From PALSA-270 sp963770245 (GTDB lineage Bacteria > Acidobacteriota > Terriglobia > Terriglobales > Acidobacteriaceae), in NCBI GenBank assembly GCA_963770245.1, contig CAVYOX010000014.1:310001-374000 (forward strand): a DNA stretch of 64,000 nucleotides, given 5' to 3'. Shown here in pieces: positions 1-7,618 of the stretch. The first letter of the stretch is position 1. Each line of letters starts with the position of its first letter. The notes under the pieces were generated by a model. That model made no database searches. It had not been told where the DNA came from and was given only the letters and a program-made list of their open reading frames with translations. The translations under genes and the position numbers were made by a program.

Positions 1-373
1 TCGCCGCGTAGATGCGCTCACCGGACGGCTTGAACCAGCCGGCAATTTCGGCGAAGTCGAAAGCCTTGAGCTGAGCGAGATCAAAGCAGGTCACGCGAAG
101 GCTGCGGCCCTCCGGGCACCAGACTCCCAAAGAAGAAGGGGGCACGAGGAAGGGGCGGCAGTAGGTATTGAGCGCCAGGCGCGGCTGGTCTGGTTCTTGT
201 TCGAGGCCTAGCGAAACCAGGTAGCCCAACGGGCCTTGATCGCCATGGTGGGTCCACACGAAATGACCGCCAGAAGCCAGGCTGGGGCTGGGGAATGTCT
301 TCCAGTACCAGGGAGTGGGGCCGACGCTGTGGGCCAGAAGCTCGCGCAAACGGGAAGCACTAATCTCAGCCAT
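1..373 (-). CDS. Conserved hypothetical protein, partial (runs off the left edge)
   Basis: An open frame starts with ATG at 373-371 and stays open to base 1, giving the first 124 residues of a longer protein. The N-terminus begins MAEISASRLREL and contains a Trp-rich stretch (PTPWYWKTF) and GGHFVWTHHGD. I recognise no family and see no signal peptide or membrane segment. The stop of the upstream B12-binding mutase chain and this start overlap by one base (TGATG), so the two are probably translationally coupled. A link to methylmalonyl-CoA metabolism is inferred from this position only. Confidence 0.6.
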   Translation of the reverse strand, partial: MAEISASRLRELLAHSVGPTPWYWKTFPSPSLASGGHFVWTHHGDQGPLGYLVSLGLEQEPDQPRLALNTYCRPFLVPPSSLGVWCPEGRSLRVTCFDLAQLKAFDFAEIAGWFKPSGERIYAA

Positions 374-795
374 CAACCGGCCGCCGGGACGCCGTGTGGC
401 TTTGCGTTGTTGCGGATAAAGTCCACAATATCGTCCATGGCTGTGCCGGGCTGAAAAATGGCCGCGACACCGATTTTCTTCAGGTTCTCCAGGTCCTGGT
501 CGGGGATGATACCTCCCACCACGACCAGTACGTCATTCATTTTGTGCTGCTTGAGCAGGTCCATCACGCGGGGGACAATCGCATTGTGGGCTCCGGACAG
601 AATCGACAGCCCAATCACGTGCACGTCTTCCTGCAAGGCGGCGCTGACCACCATCTCCGGTGTCTGCCGCAGACCGGTGTAGATGACCTCCATACCGGCG
701 TCCCGCAGAGCGCGAGCGATCACTTTGGCTCCGCGGTCATGCCCGTCCAGCCCCGGCTTGGCGACCAATACACGGATTTTGGGGTCAGGAGCCAC
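373..795 (-). CDS. Methylmalonyl-CoA mutase, B12-binding (small/C-terminal) chain
   Basis: A 140-residue stand-alone cobalamin-binding domain of the methylmalonyl-CoA mutase type. The cofactor motif DGHDRGAKV lies at about residues 18-26; its His is the lower axial ligand of cobalt in this family. LSILSGAH and VVGGIIPDQD follow, the usual nucleotide-loop segments of the flavodoxin-like B12 fold. The partner catalytic chain is at 1697-3496, so the enzyme that interconverts succinyl-CoA and methylmalonyl-CoA is made as two polypeptides. The two genes are separated by a DNA glycosylase gene. The stop overlaps the next start (TGATG). Confidence 0.92.
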   Translation of the reverse strand: MAPDPKIRVLVAKPGLDGHDRGAKVIARALRDAGMEVIYTGLRQTPEMVVSAALQEDVHVIGLSILSGAHNAIVPRVMDLLKQHKMNDVLVVVGGIIPDQDLENLKKIGVAAIFQPGTAMDDIVDFIRNNAKPHGVPAAG

Positions 796-851
796 CGGCA
801 GTATTTAACCACAAACCGCACCCTTCGTGGCCAATCCGAGGGACGCGGACT

Positions 852-1478
852 TCAGACGGTCTTGATGTCCAGACTCCGCCACAAATACCAGCAGGCTATG
901 CTGCGATGGGGCTCCCAGCACTTGGCGATCTTCCTCATCTGCTCGGGTTTCGGTAGCTTGCGTTTCTTGTAGTGCTTCTTGATTGCCACCTGCACGCCGT
1001 AGTCTCCGGTGGGCAGCACATCGGGACGCCGCAGCGTGAACATCAGGAACATTTGCGCCGTCCAGACGCCTACGCCTTTCACTTGCGTCAGGTGCTCGAT
1101 GACTGCATCGTCGGTCATCCGGGACAGTCGGCTGAAGTCCAGATCACCGCGACACGCGCGCGCGGCCATATCTTTCAGATAGGACGACTTCTGCTTGGAC
1201 AGGCCGACGGAGCGCATCTCGGCGTCGGTCAGTTTGAGGATGCCCTCCGGGGTGAGCGGCGCTCCCGCCAGCGCGACGAAGCGGTTGAAGATGGTAACGG
1301 CTGCCTTGCCGTTCAGTTGCTGGTAGACGATGGCCTCGGCCAGACTGGCGAACTCAGGAGGGCCGAATTCCATGCGGCATGGGCCCACCCGCTCAATGAT
1401 GGCGCGCAGGATCGGGTCGGATTTCTTAAGATGGTGGATGGCCTTCCGCATGAGGGTGGTTTGACGCCGCTCAGCCAA
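852..1478 (-). CDS. DNA-3-methyladenine glycosylase II-like (HhH-GPD)
   Basis: A 208-residue helix-hairpin-helix base-excision glycosylase that would remove alkylated bases from DNA. The hairpin is LTQVKGVGVWTAQMFLMF at about residues 131-148. The catalytic Asp lies in the downstream LPTGDYGVQ segment, the expected spacing for AlkA-like enzymes. There are no iron-sulfur cysteines of the Nth/MutY type. It sits between the two mutase chains on the same strand, which may be a chance insertion or a shared transcript; nothing links the functions. The length suits a minimal AlkA lacking the N-terminal domain of the E. coli protein. Confidence 0.88.
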   Translation of the reverse strand: MAERRQTTLMRKAIHHLKKSDPILRAIIERVGPCRMEFGPPEFASLAEAIVYQQLNGKAAVTIFNRFVALAGAPLTPEGILKLTDAEMRSVGLSKQKSSYLKDMAARACRGDLDFSRLSRMTDDAVIEHLTQVKGVGVWTAQMFLMFTLRRPDVLPTGDYGVQVAIKKHYKKRKLPKPEQMRKIAKCWEPHRSIACWYLWRSLDIKTV

Positions 1479-1696
1479 ACAGGATAGCAGAGCCCGCCAT
1501 GGGCGAGTGCTCTTGCCCGGACCGACCGGCCCGGGACGGGCCCCGGGTCCCCTCCAGGCAGGACGATCGCTAGCCTGGAGATCGCAATTTGCGGGCTCAA
1601 ACCTATTGTGTCGGACTGTGGGCGAAGAGTTCTCATCGCTCTACCGCGGTGTCTCCCGGGAAAACGTTGGCAGCCCGTGGACGACGAGCATTCCGT

Positions 1697-3496
1697 CTAG
1701 GTGACGCTGGTCTCGGTGTAGGTGCCATACACTTCCCGCAGGGCCGTGCAAATCTCCCCCACCGTGGCGTAGGCGCGCACCGCGTCGATGATGTAAGGCA
1801 TGGTGTTGGCCCTGGAGATATTGCCGTTCAGGCCGGCCTTGGGCTCTTCGGAGGCAGCTTTCTTCAGCGCATCCAGACGCCGCCGAACTTCGTCGTTCGA
1901 CCTCCGCGCGCGCAGGGCCTTCAACTTGGCTGACTGTTGCTGCGCCACCCTCTCGTCGATATACAAAGTTGGCGGGGCTTCTTCCTCGACGGTAAACCGG
2001 TTGACCCCGACGGTTATCTTCTCCTTGGCTTCGAAAGCGCGCTGATACTGATAGGATGCCTCGGCAATCTCCTTCTGCGGATATCCTCGCTCGATTCCCT
2101 TCACCATGCCGCCCATGGCATCGAGCTTGGCAAAATAGTCAAACGCGCCTTTTTCCATTTGCAGAGTTAGGTTTTCCAGAAAATACGAGCCGCCGAGAGG
2201 ATCGGTGAGTTGAGTCACTCCAGACTCGTAGGCGATGATCTGCTGCGTACGCAACGCAATCCGCGCGGCCTGTTCGGTGGGCAACGCGAACGCCTCGTCG
2301 TAGGCGTCGGTGTGCAGGGACTGTGTTCCGCCCATCACCGCCGCCATGGCCTGCAGGGCCACGCGGGCCACGTTGTTCATGGGCTGCTGGGCGGTGAGTG
2401 AAACACCCGCTGTCTGGGTATGGAAGCGCATCAGCCACGTGCGCGGGTTCTTGGCGCCGAATCGCTCCTTCATGACTTGCCCCCAGACCTTGCGGGCCGC
2501 ACGATACTTGGCGATCTCCTCGAAGAAGTCATTGTGAGCATTGAAGAAGAAGCTGAGCCGCGGGCCGATCTCGTCTACATCCAGGCCCCGCCGCCGCGCC
2601 CATTCTACGTATTCCACGCCGTCATACAGGGTGAAGGCCAATTCCTGCAGGGCCGTCGACCCGGCTTCGCGGATGTGGTATCCGCTGATCGAAATGGTGT
2701 TGAAGCGCGGTGTGAAACGGGAGCCGAACTCAAAAGTATCGACCACCAGCCGCATCGAGGGCGCGGGGGGATAGATGTATTCCTTTTGAGCGATGTACTC
2801 CTTGAGGATATCGTTCTGGATAGTCCCGGAAATATTTTTCCAGTCCGCGCCTTGCTTTTCCGCGACCACCAAGTACATGGCCCACAACACCGAAGCGGGC
2901 GAATTGATGGTCATCGAAACGGTCGTCTTCTCCAGGCCGATGCCGCGGAAAAGGATTTCCATGTCTTCCAACGAGTCGATGGCTACGCCGCACTTGCCGA
3001 CCTCACCTTCACTGGCGGCGTGGTCAGAGTCGTAGCCCATTAGAGTGGGGAGATCGAAGGCTACGGAAAGGCCACTGCCCCCGCTTTCGAGCAAGTACTT
3101 GTAGCGCCGGTTGGTTTCTTCCGGAGAAGCGAATCCGGAGAACTGGCGCATGGTGAACAGCTTGCCACGATAGCCGCTGGCGTGGATGCCGCGAGCGTAG
3201 GGCGGTTGCCCGGGCTGGCCGAGGTATTGTTCGTCGTTCCAGTCTTCCGGCAGGTCAGCCCGAGTGTATAGCCGGCCGACTGGAACGCCGGAGATGGTTG
3301 TGAAGCGGGCCTGGCCGTGCTGGTCAAGATTCGCGCCGGTGGAGGCACCGATCGGCTTTTCGGGAGACGTTGCCAAGGTGGGAGCGAGGATCTTCTCGGT
3401 CCATTGTTCCTCGCGAGGGAAGGGAGCGCTTCCCTCCCCAAGGTCTGCCGGGGGCGGCCCAGAAACTGGCGGTTTGGGCGGTTTACGATCGGGCAT
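1697..3496 (-). CDS. Methylmalonyl-CoA mutase, catalytic (large) chain
   Basis: A 599-residue acyl-CoA mutase TIM-barrel chain. Typical segments are YKYLLESGGSGLSVAFDLPT, MGYDSDH, TMTINSPASVLWAMY and FHTQTAGVSLTAQQP with NNVARVALQAMAAVMGG. The C-terminus lacks a B12 domain, which is supplied by the chain at 373-795. I place the start at ATG 3496 (MPDRKPPKP) because a CAGGAAG ribosome-binding site lies just before it; an upstream in-frame extension of 35 residues to 3601 has no similarity or RBS. The Pro-rich first 40 residues are probably a flexible tail. The role is likely propionate/branched-chain catabolism or succinyl-CoA isomerisation; no chaperone (MeaB) gene is nearby. Confidence 0.93.
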   Translation of the reverse strand: MPDRKPPKPPVSGPPPADLGEGSAPFPREEQWTEKILAPTLATSPEKPIGASTGANLDQHGQARFTTISGVPVGRLYTRADLPEDWNDEQYLGQPGQPPYARGIHASGYRGKLFTMRQFSGFASPEETNRRYKYLLESGGSGLSVAFDLPTLMGYDSDHAASEGEVGKCGVAIDSLEDMEILFRGIGLEKTTVSMTINSPASVLWAMYLVVAEKQGADWKNISGTIQNDILKEYIAQKEYIYPPAPSMRLVVDTFEFGSRFTPRFNTISISGYHIREAGSTALQELAFTLYDGVEYVEWARRRGLDVDEIGPRLSFFFNAHNDFFEEIAKYRAARKVWGQVMKERFGAKNPRTWLMRFHTQTAGVSLTAQQPMNNVARVALQAMAAVMGGTQSLHTDAYDEAFALPTEQAARIALRTQQIIAYESGVTQLTDPLGGSYFLENLTLQMEKGAFDYFAKLDAMGGMVKGIERGYPQKEIAEASYQYQRAFEAKEKITVGVNRFTVEEEAPPTLYIDERVAQQQSAKLKALRARRSNDEVRRRLDALKKAASEEPKAGLNGNISRANTMPYIIDAVRAYATVGEICTALREVYGTYTETSVT

Positions 3497-3657
3497 GATC
3501 TTCCTGCACTGAGCTGATGATATGGGGTGGCAGGGGCGTGAGCAAGGAGCGAGATTGCCGCCCGCGATGCGGTCGCCCCGAACCCCGGCAAACGTCTTCA
3601 TCCCGTGGTTCGCTCGAGATTCCAGGAATCCACCGCGGTCGCGGCTTCACACAGGCT

Positions 3658-4506
3658 TCAATGCTCCAGTTCCCAAATTTTCGCATATTTCCAGGAAACA
3701 TAGACCGCATGGTAGAGATGCTGCAGCAGGCCTTCGCGGCGGTCGAGGAAGCCGAGGCGGAAGAAGTAGTTGTAGACGAATGTGCAAAGCGGCCGGAAGA
3801 CAATGTTGACGAGGCTTCCGCGCTGGCCCCGGGCGACCGCCATCTCTGCGCCGAGCGAGGAGTAGCGGTTCATGTGCTCGATGTAGTCGGACAGAGTCGG
3901 GTAGGCGTGATGAGTTAAGGCAATGTCTTCAAAACTGAAATGATGGGACGCCACGACAGTGCGCCCTTGAACTGAGACGGTTTCATGGACCGCCCGCAAT
4001 GCAAAGGTCCCCAGGCCTTTGCGGAACAGTCGCAGTTTCCGATCGGGGTAAAAGCCGCCATGCTTGATCCAGCGGCCGAGAAAGTAATTCTTGCGAGCAA
4101 ACCAGACACCTGCTACTTCTTCGTAGACATTCGCATCCGGACCGAGAATCCGGGAAATTGCCTGCTCCATTCCACGGGCGACTTCTTCGTCTGCGTCCAG
4201 ACTCAGAATCCACACTCCGCTTGCCTTTGCGATTGCAGAATTCTTCTGTGCGGCATAGCCCTGCCACTTTTCGATGAAAACCTTTGCACCGTGAGCGCGC
4301 GCGATTTCCACGGTGCGGTCGGTTGAACCGGAATCGACAACAATCACCTCGCCCCGGCCGTCCCGCACGAGCGGTGCGACACTTTCGAGGGTTCGCGCAA
4401 TATTGGCTTCCTCGTTGTAGGTAATGATGACGACCGAGAGTGTCACCGGGAGAGGATACCGTATGTGCTGCGGATTTTCCCGATTCGTGCGCTTTGCCGG
4501 AGGCAA
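3658..4506 (-). CDS. Family 2 glycosyltransferase (lipopolysaccharide core type)
   Basis: A GT-A fold glycosyltransferase of 282 residues. The N-terminal nucleotide-sugar site is SVVIITYNEEANIARTLES (about residues 24-42). VDSGSTDRT and the metal-binding DAD of LSLDADEEV follow. The C-terminal half (HETVSVQGRTV, HHFSFEDIALTHHAYPTLSDYI) resembles WaaE/KdtX-like enzymes that modify the lipopolysaccharide inner core. The true start could be the internal GTG at 4446 (VTLSVVI), which would remove 20 unconserved residues. It is the next gene after the TolC-like gene on the same strand, separated by a hairpin. Confidence 0.85.
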   Translation of the reverse strand: MPPAKRTNRENPQHIRYPLPVTLSVVIITYNEEANIARTLESVAPLVRDGRGEVIVVDSGSTDRTVEIARAHGAKVFIEKWQGYAAQKNSAIAKASGVWILSLDADEEVARGMEQAISRILGPDANVYEEVAGVWFARKNYFLGRWIKHGGFYPDRKLRLFRKGLGTFALRAVHETVSVQGRTVVASHHFSFEDIALTHHAYPTLSDYIEHMNRYSSLGAEMAVARGQRGSLVNIVFRPLCTFVYNYFFRLGFLDRREGLLQHLYHAVYVSWKYAKIWELEH

Positions 4507-4536
4507 GCCCTGCTACCCGAAGGGGTGAGCAGGGCT
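4506..4536 (-). terminator. Strong hairpin after the TolC-like gene
   Basis: A perfect 9-bp inverted repeat (AGCCCTGCT / AGCAGGGCT) surrounds an inner CCC/GGG pairing, just downstream of the stop of the minus-strand gene 4558-6624. No clear T-run follows on the minus strand, so it may be a processing or pausing hairpin rather than a classical terminator. Confidence 0.4.
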
Positions 4537-4557
4537 GCCTCGCCGCCGGCCCGGCGG

Positions 4558-6624
4558 TTAGTCTCCCTGCGGCTGGGTTGATGGCGCCTTCGGTGCTGTT
4601 CCCGGCCCCAGATCCTGCCGTGGTGTCAAATCCGGGACCACGGGCATGTGGATCACTTGGCCGCGCTGGGCATCTGCCAGGACAACCCCGGTGTGGTCCA
4701 GCAGGAGGCCGGTCGAGCGATCCAATTCCACCCGCGCCTTTTCATAGGCCGCCATGGCCGAGACCAGATTGGACTCAGCTGTGGTCAGGCCAGACTGGTC
4801 CTGCAACACGGCCGTTGGATTGGATACGCCCGCGGCCAACTTCTTTTGCTCGGCGTCCAGGGTCTGGCGAGCCAACTCCACGGCGCTTTGCGCGGCTCGC
4901 ACGGCGGCCCGGTTCTGCTGCAGAGCGAACTGGGCATTGCGCACTTCGATGCCAATCTGGTTCCGAATTTGCTGCAGCCGCATTTGTGCCTGGCGATATT
5001 CCAGCTGGGCCCGCACTTGGTCGGCCTGGGCGGCACGATTCCGCAAAGGAATGTTCAAGGTCAGTCCTACACCCTTGTCGGGCGCGGTTGAATTCACCAG
5101 ATCCTCCAGGGTGGCGCCATAACTGACGGGGGCGCGGCCGGCGGCGTGGCAGCCGAACGGCTGAGAAGGCGCAGTACAAATATTGGCCGGATTTTGCGCG
5201 CCGCCCAAACCCGACCCGCCGTAGTACGCGAACAGATCGAGAGTCGGCAGCATGGCGTTGCGCACTGTCTTGTTGTTGAGCTCACGGTTGGTCAGGTCAA
5301 TATTCGACTCGGCTAGTTCGGCGCGGTGGTTGAGAGCGTCATTGATCAGGTCCCGGGTGGGCACGACCGGTTCTTCGGCTGGCAGTTGCATGGTGGAGGT
5401 AGGGATCACCGCGGCGTCGGCGAGCACGGAATCGTCCAGAGAACGGGTGAGGGCGTTTTTGGTTAGTAGTTCTTGCAGTTGAAGATTGGTCTGGGCGACG
5501 ATCAGAGCCTGCTGATCCGTGTCCACGGTGTTCTCGGCGCTTACCACTTGGATCGGAGGCAAGGTGCCGAACTGCACTTGCTTCTTGTTGTCCTCCAGGG
5601 TTTTCTGGGCAAAGGCCACCGCTTCCTCCTGCACTTTGACGTTCTCGTAGGCATAGACCAGGTCCCAGTAGATGTTTTCAATCTGGTCGACGGTAGTGAT
5701 CACCTGCAGGCGAAACGCCACATCGGTAATCTCCCGGTTATTTTTGGCAATCCGGATAAATCGGGTATTGGGCAGGAAACCGAAGCCTTGCAGCAAATTC
5801 TGCGTCAGCCTTAACTGAAAATTGGAGCCCAGGGTCGGGCTCAGGGCACTGAACGGTGAGTTGCTGGTAACCCGCGTGTTATTGAATCCGAGCGAAAGAT
5901 TCGTACCCCAGGTAAAGCCCTGCAGATAAGAAAGATCCGCCGTGGCGGTGTTTTGCGCGGTGGTCGGAGCGCTGAAGGCGCTGCTCGACAGTATGTCGTC
6001 GTGGTCGAATTGCAACGTCCCACTGATGACCGGATCAAAGCTGGTAATCGGCGAGCCGATGCCCAGCGTGGAGCTCACCAAGCCGTTGGTGCCGCTGCCG
6101 ATTCCAGCCGACCCAACGCTGGTCCCGCCCACTCCAGAGCCAACGTTCCCGCTGAGGCCCCCCGTGCCTCCGCCGGGAGTATTCTGCACCACGCCCGCGT
6201 TGACCCCGAGGATGGAATCGCCAGAGTCGGCCCGCAGAATATCGGTATCGGCGATATTGAGGTTGTAGCGGAAGATGGCGATGTCCAGGTTGTTCTCCAG
6301 GGCCAGCGCCACGGCATCGTCCAGCGAGAGCATGAGCTTGCCGTTCTGCAGTAGCCGTTCAATGCGGGGCGTGTTGCTCAGAGTTGGCGGGGGGACCTCC
6401 TGCGGCAGGTAAGGGGCGATCACGTTGGGAAACGCTGGCCGCGGTTTGGAGTAGTCCTTGAAAGAGGCCGGCGCAGTGGCCGGCTGAGGCGCCGGGGGTA
6501 GCGCAGCCTGGGCCGCTGGCGGCTGCGCCATTGGTTCTTGCGCCCAACTGCCAACCGACAGAACTCCGGCCATCGCAAGTGCGGTCAACAGACGCAGGGC
6601 AGAGTTCGAACTAGGTGAGGGCAT
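4558..6624 (-). CDS. TolC-family outer-membrane channel protein
   Basis: A 688-residue outer-membrane factor of a tripartite efflux or type I secretion system. It has a signal peptide (residues 1-28, ending VGSWAQ), a Pro/Ala-rich stretch, then two outer-membrane efflux repeats starting at LSLDDAVALALENNLDIAIF (about 97-116). A Gly/Ser-rich insertion at about 150-190 (GGGTGGLSGNVGSG and following) probably forms an extracellular loop. The long periplasmic helices are around 320-420 and 540-640. No pump or adaptor gene is adjacent, so its partners are elsewhere. The start is well set by an AAGGAGGAAAT ribosome-binding site. Longer than typical TolC (about 450-500 residues) because of the insertion and tails. 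Confidence 0.88.
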   Translation of the reverse strand: MPSPSSNSALRLLTALAMAGVLSVGSWAQEPMAQPPAAQAALPPAPQPATAPASFKDYSKPRPAFPNVIAPYLPQEVPPPTLSNTPRIERLLQNGKLMLSLDDAVALALENNLDIAIFRYNLNIADTDILRADSGDSILGVNAGVVQNTPGGGTGGLSGNVGSGVGGTSVGSAGIGSGTNGLVSSTLGIGSPITSFDPVISGTLQFDHDDILSSSAFSAPTTAQNTATADLSYLQGFTWGTNLSLGFNNTRVTSNSPFSALSPTLGSNFQLRLTQNLLQGFGFLPNTRFIRIAKNNREITDVAFRLQVITTVDQIENIYWDLVYAYENVKVQEEAVAFAQKTLEDNKKQVQFGTLPPIQVVSAENTVDTDQQALIVAQTNLQLQELLTKNALTRSLDDSVLADAAVIPTSTMQLPAEEPVVPTRDLINDALNHRAELAESNIDLTNRELNNKTVRNAMLPTLDLFAYYGGSGLGGAQNPANICTAPSQPFGCHAAGRAPVSYGATLEDLVNSTAPDKGVGLTLNIPLRNRAAQADQVRAQLEYRQAQMRLQQIRNQIGIEVRNAQFALQQNRAAVRAAQSAVELARQTLDAEQKKLAAGVSNPTAVLQDQSGLTTAESNLVSAMAAYEKARVELDRSTGLLLDHTGVVLADAQRGQVIHMPVVPDLTPRQDLGPGTAPKAPSTQPQGD

Positions 6625-6850
6625 GGATGTATTTCCTCCTTAAGAAGTAGGGCTACTGGGTGCATGTTAGCGGGCTTCGTCGCGTTCGGGAATTGGATGC
6701 GAAGCACACCAGAACAGCGTCAACTTGATATTGGCGGAAGGGAAAAAGCCGCGGGGACTGAAAATTGTAAAGAATTGTCACCTCGCGACCGCGGCGGCGA
6801 TGAAACCACGGAGGTTCGGCGGTAAAATGGCAGACAGATGGGAGTCTCGG

Positions 6851-7273
6851 ATGCGATATCTGGTAAGAGCGCGGATCAAGCCCGGCTGCGAACGCAGCTT
6901 GGCGAATGCCATCGAGACTGAAACCCTGGGCGCAGGATCGGTGGCCGGGCGCGAATACCTGCGTAACATGCGAGAAGCGAGACGGTGCGCGGACCAGACG
7001 GCGCGCTGGGTCGAGGTCTGCTACTGCCCTATGCCGTTGCAAGAAGAGCGACCGTACTGGGAGCAGTACTTCGAATTGACGCGAATACAAGACGCCCATG
7101 ACCGCCGGGGTTGCCGCGACCAGAAAGGCTCAGAACCTTGGGCTTGTGGTCATTGCGATTGCACCGAACGCCTGGAAAGAAAGCTCGAAATCATCGGAAA
7201 GCCGTTTCTCGAATCGTTGCGAGAGGACTTGATCACACTCGGGCCGGCTCGAGCAATGCCGGCGGAACACTGA
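6851..7273 (+). CDS. Conserved hypothetical protein with Cys-rich C-terminal third
   Basis: A 140-residue protein starting MRYLVRARIKPGCE at ATG 6851, seven bases after GGGAG. An in-frame extension to 6725 is possible but has no RBS. The first 40 residues read like a small ferredoxin-like alpha-beta domain. The C-terminal third contains EPWACGHCDCTERLE, a Cys cluster (CxxCxC) that could bind metal or form disulfides. No signal peptide is seen. I do not recognise the family. It is convergent with the small membrane protein at 7289-7522. Confidence 0.6.
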   Translation: MRYLVRARIKPGCERSLANAIETETLGAGSVAGREYLRNMREARRCADQTARWVEVCYCPMPLQEERPYWEQYFELTRIQDAHDRRGCRDQKGSEPWACGHCDCTERLERKLEIIGKPFLESLREDLITLGPARAMPAEH

Positions 7274-7288
7274 TCTTCATTCGATCGC

Positions 7289-7522
7289 CTACCCTAGGCC
7301 CAGTGGACGCTTGTTGTGGATGTCTTCTTCTTTGAGCGGTCTGAATCGGTGCCACAAATAGAGAATCACGGCGACCACCACGCCAATCCCCAGACTGAGC
7401 AGGATGAAGATGCGGTAAGCCGGAAAAGCAATCGCCACTCCAACCACCACGGCCACGGCGATGATGAGGGCCGTTTGGCCTTTCGGGAGGTTCTTGTATC
7501 CGCCTGGAGAAGGTGATTCCAT
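7289..7522 (-). CDS. Small two-helix membrane protein
   Basis: 77 residues with two predicted membrane helices (about 19-37, ALIIAVAVVVGVAIAFPAY, and 39-57, IFILLSLGIGVVVAVILYLW) and a basic, soluble C-terminal tail. No known family is recognised. It lies downstream of lon on the same strand but after a strong terminator, so it probably has its own promoter. Confidence 0.55.
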   Translation of the reverse strand: MESPSPGGYKNLPKGQTALIIAVAVVVGVAIAFPAYRIFILLSLGIGVVVAVILYLWHRFRPLKEEDIHNKRPLGLG

Positions 7523-7540
7523 AAGGTGCGATTCATTCTA

Positions 7541-7570
7541 AAACAAAAAGCCCGCTTTGGTGAGCGGGCC
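7541..7570 (-). terminator. Rho-independent terminator of the clp-lon operon
   Basis: On the minus strand, GCCCGC-8 nt-GCGGGC (7550-7555 with 7564-7569) is followed by TTTTTGTTTT. It lies 50 bp after the lon stop and fits as the end of the tig-clpP-clpX-lon transcript. Confidence 0.85.
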
Positions 7571-7618
7571 TGCTGAACGATGGATGACCGATTGACTGAA
7601 CCCGGAAGTTGGCGACGG

